Positions 1 through 8,096 are shown, numbered from the stretch's first letter. The stretch is 20,895 nucleotides of DNA from Planctomycetaceae bacterium (GCA_018658605.1 JABHUV010000276.1:1-20895); one strand, 5' to 3'. Translations and numbers: made by a program. The notes: generated by a model from the sequence alone, not told the origin.

Positions 1-1
1 A

Positions 2-658
2 ACTCAATGGCTCGCCTACGACGACGGTGAGGAATATGCGGCCATGGCAGTCCAAACGGAATTCCACGCTGGGCACGATCCACAGCCCATCCTCCAACAA
101 CGCGTAGTGGCTGTTATACGGCCACTTGAACATGGACAGTACACCCTGGAGCTGCAGACCACGATAACGCCCACCATGGAAAGTCTTACGCTCAATAAGA
201 CGAATTTTGGCTTTTTGGCCGTACGCATGGCCGCTAGTATTTCCGCCCATTTCGGGGGTGGTACTATTACTAATCAAGCCGGCAAGACGGGAGAACCAGC
301 GTTATTCGGTAAGGCGGCAAATTACATCGACTATAGTGGACCGATCCGAGGGATAGACGGCAATGGAATTATCGAAGGCATTACGTATTTCGATCACCCT
401 AGCAATCCCAGTTACCCATCTAAGTGGCACGTTCGCGAGGATGGCTGGATGGGCGCTTCCGTTTGCCGTGATGCAGCAATTACGCTGACCCCCAGCACGC
501 CTCTGCAACTGCGTTATTTGTTGCATGTGCACAACGGCCCCTTCGATCACAAGATTTCCAACGGGCTACAAACAACCTTCTTTCAAAGTCCCGGCTGGAA
601 AGTAGTCGAAAGTAAACGCCGCCATCGACATCGCGACATATTCCCTGTGGATAAATAA
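2..658 (+). CDS. DUF6807 (PmoA-like) family protein, 5' truncated by window edge
   Basis: The reading frame is open from the first bases of the window, so the N-terminus lies outside; the visible part is about 218 residues ending at TAA. The C-terminal half carries the pattern I associate with DUF6807, often labelled methane oxygenase PmoA: a glycine-rich turn (FGGGTITNQAG), then YIDYSGPI, then GIIEGITYFDHPSNPSYPSKWHVREDG, a histidine-containing strand followed by a Trp-His step, then LRYLLHVHNG. These proteins are beta-rich and common in planctomycetes and Bacteroidetes; their biochemical role is not established, and the PmoA name does not imply methane oxidation. It converges on the SMP-30-like gene with a gap of about 25 bases. 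The family call is from memory of the motif pattern; the fold and substrate cannot be judged from here. Confidence 0.7.
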   Translation, partial: TQWLAYDDGEEYAAMAVQTEFHAGHDPQPILQQRVVAVIRPLEHGQYTLELQTTITPTMESLTLNKTNFGFLAVRMAASISAHFGGGTITNQAGKTGEPALFGKAANYIDYSGPIRGIDGNGIIEGITYFDHPSNPSYPSKWHVREDGWMGASVCRDAAITLTPSTPLQLRYLLHVHNGPFDHKISNGLQTTFFQSPGWKVVESKRRHRHRDIFPVDK

Positions 659-683
659 GGTTTATCGTCTGCAAGTTTTTGTC

Positions 684-1574
684 TCAACGCCCGTCGCCGT
701 GTACTTTCATCTTGACGCTGTACAGACCTGTTTTCGCCGTAATAAATAGCGTCGAATAATCTTCGCCACCAAACGTTACGTTTGCGGGTCCCTCCGGCAC
801 AGCAATATTGCCGAGATCTTTCCCGGTCGAATTAAACACTCGAACCGAACTGGTCGTTAGATATAGATTCCCAAGATGGTCCAACGTCATGCCGTCACTT
901 CCAGATTCACAAAGCAATCTCTTTGTGATAATTTTCCCCGGACCGATAATACTATACGCATAGGTTTTACCGCCGCCGGCGTCCGCAACATATAGCGTCT
1001 TGTTATCTGAAGTTCCAATAATGCCATTAGGCTTCACATGATCATCGATGACTCGACTTACTGTTTTTCCGTTTGGTGCAATATAGTATACGTGAAATCC
1101 ATCTTGTTCCTTGCCGTCCTGGCTACCATAACGAGGATCTGTGAAGTAGACACCGCCCCATTGGTCAATCCACAAATCGTTAGGGCTATTATATTTGCCA
1201 CCCTCATAACTATCGGTTAGCACTTTAATCCTGCCCTTGGGGGATTGGCTTGTCATGCGTCTCGCGCCCCCTTCACAGGCTAACAACAAACCGTTGGGCG
1301 TGAAATACAAACCGTTCGCTCGGCCTGTATTTTCACGGTGTGTCTTTAACTCCCCATCAATGCTCCAGATCATAATTCGTTCGTTGGGAATATCCGTAAA
1401 ATAGACATTGCCTTGCCTATCTGCAGCAGGTCCTTCAGTAAATTTAAACCCACTTGCCAATTGATTTACTGTACCACCAACCAACTCCGACAAATCTTTA
1501 GTTTGAGCATCACAACTCGAACTCCAGAATCCAACGGCAACAACCAAGCTAAACATTATCCCAAGACAACGCAT
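684..1574 (-). CDS. SMP-30/gluconolactonase/LRE family exported protein
   Basis: About 296 residues forming the six-bladed propeller of the SMP-30/gluconolactonase family, which hydrolyses sugar lactones or related esters using one divalent metal. Visible signature positions are Glu47 in the EGPA motif, Asn132 in SPNDL, Asn183 in KPNGI and Asp227 in GSDGM, matching the metal- and substrate-binding residues of the family; the closing EGPANVTFGG strand is also typical. Residues 1-23 form a signal peptide (MRCLGIMFSLVVAVGFW then SSSCDAQ), so it acts outside the cytoplasm. The Ser-Ser-Ser-Cys before Asp is only a poor lipobox. I chose the ATG at 1574 because GGAG sits 8 bases upstream; a GTG three codons earlier is possible. 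The true substrate is unknown, and many planctomycete members sit in sugar catabolic loci. Confidence 0.85.
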   Translation of the reverse strand: MRCLGIMFSLVVAVGFWSSSCDAQTKDLSELVGGTVNQLASGFKFTEGPAADRQGNVYFTDIPNERIMIWSIDGELKTHRENTGRANGLYFTPNGLLLACEGGARRMTSQSPKGRIKVLTDSYEGGKYNSPNDLWIDQWGGVYFTDPRYGSQDGKEQDGFHVYYIAPNGKTVSRVIDDHVKPNGIIGTSDNKTLYVADAGGGKTYAYSIIGPGKIITKRLLCESGSDGMTLDHLGNLYLTTSSVRVFNSTGKDLGNIAVPEGPANVTFGGEDYSTLFITAKTGLYSVKMKVHGDGR

Positions 1575-1754
1575 TTCATACACTCCATTTCAATCAGGGA
1601 AAATACAACTCCCTTCAATTCTATCTGCGCGTTCGCTAAAAACGAAGCGGTGAGCTTAATTTATACCCACAAGAGGTTGCTATTGCCACAAGTCCCCTCT
1701 TTTGCCATTATCCCGTTTGAAATTTAGTGAATTGGCTTTTAGGGATTTACACAT

Positions 1755-2309
1755 ATGCGTCTTGCGATGATCCACTCAACACTGTTACTCCCGTTGTTAG
1801 TCGGATGTGCCAGTTTCGGTGATACAAATACCACTGAAGAAACGGCGATTGGTGGCGTGATTGGTGGAATCACTGGTGCATTGATTGGAGAGCATAACGA
1901 CGATCCACTCGGTGGGGCTATTATCGGCGCGACAGCGGGCGCGTTGCTTGGAAATGCAGCAGGTCAAGAGAATGAGCGCATCAAAACGGGGCTAGCTGTA
2001 GCCGAACAAGAATTCATGGAAAACGCGGTGACCGTCAACCAACTGTTGGAATTAACACAGGCCGGCGTTAACGACGCTGTGATTATCAGTCGTATCGAAG
2101 CTAACGGTCCAGCTCAAAGACTTACCACCGATGACATAATCTTACTCAGCAACTCACAAGTCGCTCCAACAGTCATCAGTGCCTACCAGACTCCACCAGT
2201 TGGGATTATGCGTGCCGGCACTCCTGAACCACCTGAACCTCATTATCCATTTCCAATTGTTCCCACAACGGCAACTGGATTCAGTATTGGCCTAGATTTT
2301 GGCAACTAG
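1755..2309 (+). CDS. glycine-zipper lipoprotein with a C-terminal tandem repeat
   Basis: A 184-residue protein with an N-terminal hydrophobic segment ending in a lipobox (LLVGC, Cys18), so it should be a lipid-anchored envelope protein. Residues 32-70 form a glycine zipper with two copies of the G-x3-G pattern ([13 protein letters not shown] and [14 protein letters not shown]) split by a short acidic linker, as in Gly-zipper/YMGG outer-membrane-associated proteins. Residues about 94-145 hold two imperfect helical repeats, [19 protein letters not shown] and [19 protein letters not shown], each with the pattern hydrophobic-L-(S/T)-x3-V-x3-VI. The tail is proline-rich. AGGGA lies 9 bases before the ATG. 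It probably has a structural role in the envelope, but no partner is visible. It converges on sucD, sharing the last bases of both genes. Confidence 0.75.
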   Translation: MRLAMIHSTLLLPLLVGCASFGDTNTTEETAIGGVIGGITGALIGEHNDDPLGGAIIGATAGALLGNAAGQENERIKTGLAVAEQEFMENAVTVNQLLELTQAGVNDAVIISRIEANGPAQRLTTDDIILLSNSQVAPTVISAYQTPPVGIMRAGTPEPPEPHYPFPIVPTTATGFSIGLDFGN

Positions 2310-3184
2310 CTCTTTTTGGCAATCGCTCGTACGACTGCGGCTCCCATATCAGCTGGGCTTGCCGCGACTTCGATTCCGGCAGCTTCCAATGCGTTGACTT
2401 TCTCTACAGCTGTGCCTTTTCCCCCGGAAATAATCGCGCCGGCGTGACCCATTCGTTTTCCCGGCGGGGCGGTGCGACCCGCAATAAACGCAGCCACTGG
2501 TTTCGTCACGTGTTCCGCCACATAAGCCGCTGCTTCTTCTTCCGCAGTACCGCCAATTTCCCCGATCATTATGATCGACTCTGTTTGCTCATCAGCTTCA
2601 TACAACTTCAATAAATCGATAAACGATGTACCAACAATCGGATCGCCACCAAGCCCAACGCAGGTTGATTGGCCTAGCCCTTCGTTGGAAGTTTGCCATA
2701 CGGCTTCATATGTCAACGTGCCGGAGCGGCTCATCACACCAACACTACCCTTATTGTGAATATATCCCGGCATAATTCCAATTTTAGACTCTCCCGGGGT
2801 AATCAATCCAGGACAATTTGGACCGATTAACGCGACATTTCGTTCACGCACAATTTCATAAACTCGCACCATATCCAACACTGGAACGCCCTCAGTAATC
2901 GCCGCAATCACCTCAATTCCTGCATCGACCGCCTCTAGAATCGCATCTGCGGTAAACGCCGCGGGAACGAAAATCATGGTTGCATTCGCTCCCGTAGCGG
3001 CAACTGCGTCCCCTACTGTATTGAATACAGGAATGCCATCTATATCCTCGCCGCCCTTTCCTGGCGTTACCCCGCCAACCATTTGAGTGCCATAATCACG
3101 GCAAGCTCGTGTATGAAAAGTGCCCGCTTTGCCAGTGATGCCCTGGCAGATAACCTTCGTGTTTGCGTTGATAAGAATGCTCAT
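2306..3184 (-). CDS. sucD: succinyl-CoA synthetase (ADP-forming) alpha subunit
   Basis: 292 residues, the usual length. With SucC it interconverts succinyl-CoA and succinate with formation of ATP or GTP in the TCA cycle. The N-terminal CoA-binding Rossmann domain shows [11 protein letters not shown] (residues 15-25) and the GGVTPGKGG loop; the central part has [12 protein letters not shown] and [10 protein letters not shown]; the ligase domain contains the phosphohistidine His247 in the [13 protein letters not shown] motif, and Glu-rich [13 protein letters not shown]. It follows sucC on the same strand after a 79-base gap, the usual order. Its TAG stop overlaps the stop of the convergent lipoprotein gene within a CTAG tetramer. 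The Shine-Dalgarno sequence is weak (GAAAGAA), which may mean coupling to sucC. Confidence 0.97.
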   Translation of the reverse strand: MSILINANTKVICQGITGKAGTFHTRACRDYGTQMVGGVTPGKGGEDIDGIPVFNTVGDAVAATGANATMIFVPAAFTADAILEAVDAGIEVIAAITEGVPVLDMVRVYEIVRERNVALIGPNCPGLITPGESKIGIMPGYIHNKGSVGVMSRSGTLTYEAVWQTSNEGLGQSTCVGLGGDPIVGTSFIDLLKLYEADEQTESIIMIGEIGGTAEEEAAAYVAEHVTKPVAAFIAGRTAPPGKRMGHAGAIISGGKGTAVEKVNALEAAGIEVAASPADMGAAVVRAIAKKS

Positions 3185-3263
3185 TCGATTCTTTCAGTCC
3201 CTATAACCGTGTTGTATGTTGGTCAACATGTTCCAAAATCTCATCTTGGAACGACTAATTCCT

Positions 3264-4451
3264 TCATTCTGAAATGGCCGCAACAACCTTGGTAGCAGCG
3301 TCATCCAAATCAGTGGCCGTGATAATCGCAACGTCACTTTCCTCTAATATCCGGCGGCCTTCTTCGACTTCCGTCCCTTCCAGTCGCACAACCAAAGGTA
3401 TTTCAAATCCGATTTCCTGCGAGGCTGCTACAATCGCATCAGCAATGGTTGAACACCTCGCTATACCTCCAAAAATGTTCACCAATACCGCTTTCACATT
3501 CGGATCGGACAACAATATCCGGAACGCTTCAGTCACTTGATCCTTGTCCGCACCTCCACCCACGTCGAGGAAATTCGCCGGAGAAGCGCCGTGCAATTTA
3601 ATGATGTCCATGGTGGACATCGCTAAACCCGCTCCATTGACCAGACAAGCAATGTTACCCTCGAGCTTTATGTAACTTAGCCCAGATTCTGCCGCACGCA
3701 CTTCGGTTGGCTCTTCCTCGGACAAATCCCGATACTCGGCTATACTTTTTTGTCGATACATCGCGTTTGAATCAAAAGAAACCTTCGCATCCAAAGCGAT
3801 AATGTCGCCTTCACTCGTTACGACAAGCGGATTAATTTCGACTAGGCTGCAATCACTCTTAACATACAAGCGGCACAGCGCCTTCATGAACCTATCGGCG
3901 ATGCGAACACTCGCCCCTTCAATGCCAAGCTTCTGACACAACTTCCGCACTTGGTAACTCTGTAGTCCGTAGGATGGATCAAAATGTTCTTTGTGTATCA
4001 GTTCCGGAGTTTCCTCAGCGACTTTTTCAATCTCGACCCCCCCCTCCGTCGAACACATCAACACGGGTTGTTGAACCGCACGATCCAGCACGATTCCCAA
4101 ATATAGTTCCCGCGAGATATCACAGCCCTCTTCGACGAGAACCTGATTGACGACTTTACCTTCCGTCCCGGTTTGAATCGTCACAAGGGTATTGCCAAGC
4201 AAGTTTGCTGCGACATCTGCAGCTTCCTCCCGAGACTTAACCAATTGAACACCGTGTTGACTTGGTATTTCAACAATGGTTCCCTTGCCACGTCCACCTG
4301 CGTGAATTTGCGCTTTAACTACAGCAATCGGTGTACCAAGTTCATCGTAGGCCGCCGCTGCTTCTTCCTTGCTACGGGCGACCATATGTCGTAACACGGT
4401 AACACCCGCATTCTGGAACAGCTCTTTCGCCTGGAACTCATGTATTTTCAT
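3264..4451 (-). CDS. sucC: succinyl-CoA synthetase (ADP-forming) beta subunit
   Basis: 395 residues starting [12 protein letters not shown], the canonical opening of SucC. It supplies the ATP-grasp nucleotide-binding domain ([13 protein letters not shown] near residues 45-57, and the [10 protein letters not shown] strand with its metal-binding Glu and Asn) and the C-terminal ligase domain ([39 protein letters not shown]). It forms the heterotetramer or heterodimer with SucD encoded next. The ATG at 4451 is preceded by AAGGG about 11 bases upstream. It heads a two-gene sucCD operon; no other TCA-cycle gene is adjacent, unlike the sucABCD arrangement of enterobacteria. The length is a few residues above the E. 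coli protein but no insertion is obvious. Confidence 0.97.
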   Translation of the reverse strand: MKIHEFQAKELFQNAGVTVLRHMVARSKEEAAAAYDELGTPIAVVKAQIHAGGRGKGTIVEIPSQHGVQLVKSREEAADVAANLLGNTLVTIQTGTEGKVVNQVLVEEGCDISRELYLGIVLDRAVQQPVLMCSTEGGVEIEKVAEETPELIHKEHFDPSYGLQSYQVRKLCQKLGIEGASVRIADRFMKALCRLYVKSDCSLVEINPLVVTSEGDIIALDAKVSFDSNAMYRQKSIAEYRDLSEEEPTEVRAAESGLSYIKLEGNIACLVNGAGLAMSTMDIIKLHGASPANFLDVGGGADKDQVTEAFRILLSDPNVKAVLVNIFGGIARCSTIADAIVAASQEIGFEIPLVVRLEGTEVEEGRRILEESDVAIITATDLDDAATKVVAAISE

Positions 4452-4500
4452 TTTTATAAAAGCCCTTCAGCTTTACTGAGGTTCGTTTGCAAGGTTATTG

Positions 4501-4710
4501 ATGCACAGTTTTGATAACTATTTTGTCACGCAGCCGCGTTTGTTTTACGTTTTTAATAATCACAGCCTAACTCAAACAGAAAAACTTTTAAAGCGGGTGC
4601 GTGACCGACTTTCAGAGAATCCCCTAACCCGCACAGATTACCACATGCCTTGCCATATCCTCGCTTCACGTAATGAAGCAGTAATGAAGACACGGCTAAA
4701 TCCCCGATAA
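4501..4710 (+). CDS. doubtful small ORF or leader RNA before terminator
   Basis: A 69-codon frame beginning ATG at 4501 with AAGG six bases upstream, the same ribosome-site type as the next gene. It stops at 4710, eight bases before a plus-strand intrinsic terminator. The predicted peptide is basic and rich in histidine, contains no glycine, has no transmembrane segment, and I recognise no family. This composition argues against a real protein; the position argues for a transcript of some kind, either a small gene, a small RNA or a leader of the downstream pair. The annotation is a placeholder for that transcript rather than a firm gene. Confidence 0.2.
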   Translation: MHSFDNYFVTQPRLFYVFNNHSLTQTEKLLKRVRDRLSENPLTRTDYHMPCHILASRNEAVMKTRLNPR

Positions 4711-4717
4711 ACAACAT

Positions 4718-4741
4718 AGCGTGCAATGCACGCTTTATTTT
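4718..4741 (+). terminator. rho-independent terminator or attenuator upstream of the 74-aa/xer pair
   Basis: An inverted repeat with arms AGCGTGCA and TGCACGCT around a single central A (practically a 6-bp stem with a 5-base loop) is followed directly by TTTATTTT on the plus strand. The GC-rich stem plus T-run is a standard intrinsic terminator. It ends only about 33 bases before the GTG of the 74-aa gene, so either a promoter is squeezed into that space or the signal works as an attenuator in that gene's leader. On the minus strand the stem is followed by ATGTTG, not a T-run, so it does not serve sucC. Confidence 0.55.
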
Positions 4742-4773
4742 AAAAAAGGCAATCACTTTTTAAGGTTATTTTC

Positions 4774-4998
4774 GTGAGTCAAGACATCAATGTACTAGCA
4801 CTTTTAAAGGGTGAGGAACGCTATATTTTTCTGTTCAACGACCAGAACCGTAAAGAAACCCTAAGATTGCTCGGGCGTTACGCTTCAAACCCTGACCTAA
4901 GTTTCACTTGGTACGACGCCGCCGTGATGAGTCAAAAAATTAGATCTCTCACCAAACTCGAGCGTATAATGGATTCGCGACAACAACTTCCCTCTTAA
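4774..4998 (+). CDS. small conserved-type hypothetical protein upstream of xer
   Basis: 74 residues starting at GTG with TAAGG about 9 bases upstream. The sequence is soluble, without signal or membrane segment, and carries a helix-rich pattern: LALLKGEERYIFLFND, then a basic RKETLRLLGRYASNPDLSFTWYDAAVMSQKIR stretch. I recall similar short proteins next to Xer recombinase genes in planctomycetes, but I know no function for them. The next gene begins 14 bases after its stop on the same strand, so the two are probably co-transcribed. Because the core (GEERYIFL, ASNPDLSFTWYDA) looks constrained and the context is a DNA recombinase, an accessory role is conceivable, but that is inference only. 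Confidence 0.75.
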   Translation: MSQDINVLALLKGEERYIFLFNDQNRKETLRLLGRYASNPDLSFTWYDAAVMSQKIRSLTKLERIMDSRQQLPS

Positions 4999-5012
4999 CC
5001 AATAGAGTTTTG

Positions 5013-5915
5013 ATGCGTAAATCGATCGAACGTTTTTTACAGTATCTAGACGTCGAACGTAATAGTTCTGAACTCACGATAAAGAGTTATCGTGAAGATC
5101 TCGAAATGTTGACCTATTTTCTCACGTTCGACGACGGTTCTCTCCCTGCGCCACGGGATGTCACATCCCAGGATCTAAGACAATACGTTGCCGCAATGTC
5201 CGAGGCTCAGTACGCGCGTTCCAGTATATCTCGACGCTTAGCAACCCTCCGCAGTTTCTACAGATTTTGCCAGCGGCAAGGATATACCGACAAGAACCCC
5301 GCTAAGCCGTTGCGCAACCCCCGAAAGCAGCGGAGCTTGCCGCATTTTTTAAGTACAAACGAAGTTGCCAAGTTGTTATCCGCTCCCGACACGAACACGC
5401 CCATGGGCCTGCGAGATCAAGCAATTTTCGAGACCATCTATTCGGCCGGTCTTCGCGTAAGTGAACTTGTTGGAATCAATGATAGTGACTTACACCTCGA
5501 TGAGGGGTTAATTCGCGTGCGAGGGAAGGGTCGCAAGGAACGATTTGCACCGATGGGATCTTTTGCCGTGACGGCGATCAATTCTTGGCTGAACGCCCGC
5601 ATTCTCGCTAAAGACATTTCAAAAGGCGCCGACACCCCCGTGTTTGTTAATCGCTTTGGTCGCAGAATTACTACGCGCAGTATTGGGAGAATTCTCACCA
5701 AATACATCAGCCTTATCGGTTTGGATTCGCGTACGAGTCCTCACACGCTCCGGCACAGTTTCGCTACTCACCTCCTTGATGGCGGCGCAGAAATTCGTAG
5801 CGTGCAAGAACTGCTCGGCCACAAAAGCCTCGTCACGACACAAATATACACACATCTCACAACCGCCAACCTCAAGGACGTTTACGAAAAAACACACCCA
5901 CTTGCATCAAGTTGA
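5013..5915 (+). CDS. XerC/XerD-like tyrosine recombinase
   Basis: About 300 residues, the normal length of XerC/XerD, which resolve chromosome dimers at dif. The N-terminal SAM-like core-binding domain covers residues 1-88 (IERFLQYLDVERNSSELT, SRRLATLRSFYRFC), followed by NPA and the catalytic domain. All active-site residues are present: Arg148 in SAGLRVSEL, Lys172 in GKGRKER, His244 and Arg247 in PHTLRHSFATH, His270 in LLGHKS and nucleophile Tyr279 in TQIYTHL. I prefer the ATG at 5013 over the TTG immediately before it. It follows the 74-aa gene closely. The intact catalytic set and absence of att-like or mobile neighbours favour a housekeeping Xer rather than an integrase; XerC versus XerD cannot be decided, and no dif site was found here. 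Confidence 0.9.
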   Translation: MRKSIERFLQYLDVERNSSELTIKSYREDLEMLTYFLTFDDGSLPAPRDVTSQDLRQYVAAMSEAQYARSSISRRLATLRSFYRFCQRQGYTDKNPAKPLRNPRKQRSLPHFLSTNEVAKLLSAPDTNTPMGLRDQAIFETIYSAGLRVSELVGINDSDLHLDEGLIRVRGKGRKERFAPMGSFAVTAINSWLNARILAKDISKGADTPVFVNRFGRRITTRSIGRILTKYISLIGLDSRTSPHTLRHSFATHLLDGGAEIRSVQELLGHKSLVTTQIYTHLTTANLKDVYEKTHPLASS

Positions 5916-5975
5916 TGTGCAATGCTAGGGAAGACACGTTCGCGTATTTCGCACAAATTCGAAATCGGGCAGGGT

Positions 5976-6608
5976 TCAAATCAGCCCTTTACGCACCGCC
6001 CATACCGCAACTTGTGTGCGATCTGATCCGTCCGTTTTTCGTAGTATATTTTGTACGTGTTCCTTTACCGTTTCAATGCTAATGCTTAACGACATTGCAA
6101 TTTCCTGATTTGATAATCCCAAACCCAAATGTCGCAATACCTGGACTTCACGATTTGTCAGATTATAGCCCATGGCATTTTTATCTTTCCGGCGCGACAT
6201 TAATCGATGATATTTCAGCAGTATGCTGGATTCTGGTTGATCTTGATTTTGATAAGCCCGCGACAGTACTGACAATATTTCCGCACGACTAGCACCTTTC
6301 AATAAATAATCAAAAGCGCCAAACAAGGCCGCTTTCGCAATGTATGTAGGATTGTTGAAAGCCGAAATCATGATCACTCGCGTTTGGGGCTGCGTCTTAC
6401 GGATTTGCACTAAGGCCTCAAGCCCATCACAAGTCGGCATCTTCACGTCCAGCAAACACAGGTCTGGACGCAGCTTGTTCACTAAAACAACTGCTTCGTT
6501 ACCGTTTTTTGCGACCCCGACCACACTTACATTCATCTCCGCAAACATTTGGGCAAGCCCGTCATGTGCGAGGTCATGGTCATCAGCAATAACTATCGTA
6601 ATCGCCAT
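5976..6608 (-). CDS. NarL/FixJ-type response regulator
   Basis: 210 residues: a receiver domain (1-120) and a LuxR-type helix-turn-helix (150-210). The acidic pocket is Asp9-Asp10, the phospho-acceptor is Asp54 in LLDVKMP, the switch residue is Ser82 in MISAF, and the invariant lysine is Lys104 in YLLKGAS. The DNA-binding end reads LTNREVQVLRHLGLGLSNQ then a recognition helix in SIETVKEHVQNIL. It should bind DNA after phosphorylation by a sensor kinase. No kinase gene adjoins it, so it is an orphan here. I chose the ATG at 6608, where the receiver begins in the usual place; a GTG 11 codons upstream would add a basic extension with no family support. Neither start has a good ribosome site. It converges on the xer gene. 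Confidence 0.93.
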   Translation of the reverse strand: MAITIVIADDHDLAHDGLAQMFAEMNVSVVGVAKNGNEAVVLVNKLRPDLCLLDVKMPTCDGLEALVQIRKTQPQTRVIMISAFNNPTYIAKAALFGAFDYLLKGASRAEILSVLSRAYQNQDQPESSILLKYHRLMSRRKDKNAMGYNLTNREVQVLRHLGLGLSNQEIAMSLSISIETVKEHVQNILRKTDGSDRTQVAVWAVRKGLI

Positions 6609-6927
6609 TTTACAATTTCGGCTAATCCCTCGGCGAGGCACTTATTTTATCGCCGTCGATAAGCAAGGGTTGGATATGTGGGAGGGAACGTCAATGATGG
6701 CTGGCGCCAAGCAGATTCGTTATATTCGGTAGGTGACTCAAATATACCAACTACGCATTCAATTTACAGCATCTGGCCACCATTTTTCACAAACAAATTC
6801 CCTGTAACAATCGTCGCTAACTCTACCGTCCTCAGCAACGAGTGTTTTACGGCTAACCCATTACGCACGATCTAGTTACACTAGAGTATCCAACAACGCG
6901 CCACATTAACCAACAAGTCGCCCTCCC
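6609..6927. other. 319-base divergent intergenic region, no gene seen
   Basis: The gap lies between the response regulator (minus) and the BshB1-like gene (plus), so both promoters should be inside. I see no RNA gene and no convincing open frame. The only small symmetry is TCTAG-TTACA-CTAGA at 6871-6885, about 43 bases before the deacetylase ATG, which could be an operator or chance. Confidence 0.5.
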
Positions 6928-7653
6928 ATGACAATTCCCACGGATCTTGAAATTCAACCTCCAGCGTTGGATGTATTAGTGGTAGCGCCCCATCCCGATG
7001 ACGCTGAAATATCGATGGCCGGTGCGATCCTGCTTCTGCTCGAACAGGGGCAGCGGGTCGGAATATTGGATTTAACGGACGGCGAGCCAACCCCACGCGG
7101 ATCAAAAGCTATACGCCGTGAGGAAACCAATATTGCCTCGTCCCTACTTAACATTACGTGGCGTGGTAATCTCGGTTTACCAAATCGATCACTCACACAC
7201 ACGCTCGCAGCGCGTGCCCAGCTTGCAACAGTAATGCGACTATGTCGAGCGGAACGCATTTTCACGCCCTATTGGCAAGACGCTCATCCAGATCATCTAG
7301 CTGCTAGTGAACTTACCGACGCCGCCCGCTTTTGGGCCAAGTTGTCAAAATCAAAAATGGCAGGTGAACCCTTCCACCCAACTCGAATCTACAACTACCA
7401 TAGTGTGCATTTAAAACTCGCGATTGTCCCGGCATTCATCTTGGACATATCGGACTATTGGGAAACGAAACTGAAGACAGTTCAAGCCTATCAAAGCCAA
7501 TTTGGAACAGTGGACACGTCCGACAAGCGGACATTCTATGACAAACTCAGAACTGACGCGGAGCACTGGGGGGACATAATCGGTTGTCGGTATGGGGAAC
7601 CGTTTTCCTGCCGTGAACCGATTGGACTTTCTACAATGTCCGCTCTGATCTGA
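6928..7653 (+). CDS. bshB1: BshB1-like N-acetylglucosaminyl-malate deacetylase (PIG-L family)
   Basis: 241 residues of the PIG-L/LmbE zinc deacetylase fold. Metal ligands are visible as His22 and Asp25 in APHPDDAE and His123 in DAHPDH. Several stretches are specific to BshB1, which removes acetate from GlcNAc-malate in bacillithiol synthesis: GILDLTDGEPTPRG, the RREETNIA helix, RGNLGLP, YWQDAHPDH, IYNYHS, ILDIS and the YQSQFG motif. Planctomycetes often carry this gene without a proven bacillithiol pathway, so the substrate may differ. No bshA or bshC lies in the window. An in-frame stop at 6907-6909 makes this ATG the only reasonable start, yet there is no purine-rich ribosome site before it, so a leaderless or unusual initiation is possible. 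It converges on the next gene. Confidence 0.85.
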   Translation: MTIPTDLEIQPPALDVLVVAPHPDDAEISMAGAILLLLEQGQRVGILDLTDGEPTPRGSKAIRREETNIASSLLNITWRGNLGLPNRSLTHTLAARAQLATVMRLCRAERIFTPYWQDAHPDHLAASELTDAARFWAKLSKSKMAGEPFHPTRIYNYHSVHLKLAIVPAFILDISDYWETKLKTVQAYQSQFGTVDTSDKRTFYDKLRTDAEHWGDIIGCRYGEPFSCREPIGLSTMSALI

Positions 7654-7670
7654 GACAACGTGGCGGCGTG

Positions 7671-8096
7671 TTAACGAGTCACTTCGAAAACGCCTTTGTC
7701 TTTATCAGTGGAATAATTCGCAACAAACTTGCCATTACTAAATGTCGCATTATACGTGTATATACCGAGGGTTCGCCCAAGGTCTTCTTTTCCTTTCAAT
7801 GTCACAACGCCATCTTTATCCTCAACAATGTCTAGCGTGACGTTAAAGTGAAACGGAATGAGTTTGAAAAATCTACCGTTGAAGCGAGCCTGAACTTTGG
7901 AATTACTGAGTATTTGGAATTTAGCCTTTAGCGGCCCGTTGTGGTCACTTACCTCGCTACGCCATGTGCCGCTCCACCGGCCACTTAAATCGAGCTTGTC
8001 TTCCGCTTGCAGCTGTGCAGCTGCCAGACTTGCCGAAGCGATTAAACTCAGCGACAATAATGCAACGCGCAGATTAAAATAGTTGTGGTTACGCAT
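7671..8096 (-). CDS. exported beta-rich hypothetical protein
   Basis: 141 residues starting at the ATG at 8096, chosen because a strong GGAGGA site lies about 10 bases upstream; the longer TTG frame would place the signal peptide internally. Residues 1-27 are a classical signal peptide (basic start, VALLSLSLIASASLAAA, cleavage before QLQAED). The mature part is a run of alternating strands: LSGRWSGTWRSEVSDHNGPL, FNGRFFKLIPFHF, VVTLKGKEDLG and YTYNATFSNGKFVANYS. The opening G-x-W-x-G-x-W resembles small lipocalin-like or eight-stranded barrel proteins in planctomycetes, but I know no assigned function. It has no cysteines in the mature region and no lipobox. Likely periplasmic or surface located. 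Confidence 0.75.
   Translation of the reverse strand: MRNHNYFNLRVALLSLSLIASASLAAAQLQAEDKLDLSGRWSGTWRSEVSDHNGPLKAKFQILSNSKVQARFNGRFFKLIPFHFNVTLDIVEDKDGVVTLKGKEDLGRTLGIYTYNATFSNGKFVANYSTDKDKGVFEVTR

Larger units (their letters stand above)
4452..4773. other. 322-base divergent intergenic region with an intrinsic terminator
   Basis: This gap separates the minus-strand sucCD operon from the plus-strand 74-aa/xer pair. Its right part holds a hairpin with a T-rich tail (listed separately), oriented on the plus strand although no certain plus-strand gene precedes it. A 69-codon open frame (4501-4710) ends just before that hairpin. I see no tRNA and no other long repeat, and no promoter that I would call with confidence; the sucC promoter should lie here on the minus strand. 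Confidence 0.5.

Noticed and set aside
2..658. DUF6807 (PmoA-like) as evidence for methane oxidation
   Set aside because: The name is historical; the sequence has no relation to the membrane methane monooxygenase beta subunit and no pmo genes are nearby.
1671..1703. AAGAGG/CCTCTT repeat upstream of the glycine-zipper gene as a terminator
   Set aside because: Six-base stem with a 19-base loop and only a short T-run; no gene on that strand ends there.
5013..5915. Tyrosine recombinase as an integrase of a genomic island
   Set aside because: Length and motifs fit housekeeping Xer, no tRNA or att repeat is adjacent and flanking genes are conserved metabolic ones.
5946..5965. Inverted repeat ATTTCG/CGAAAT between xer and the response regulator as a bidirectional terminator
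   Set aside because: The stem is short and AT-rich and no T-run follows on either strand.
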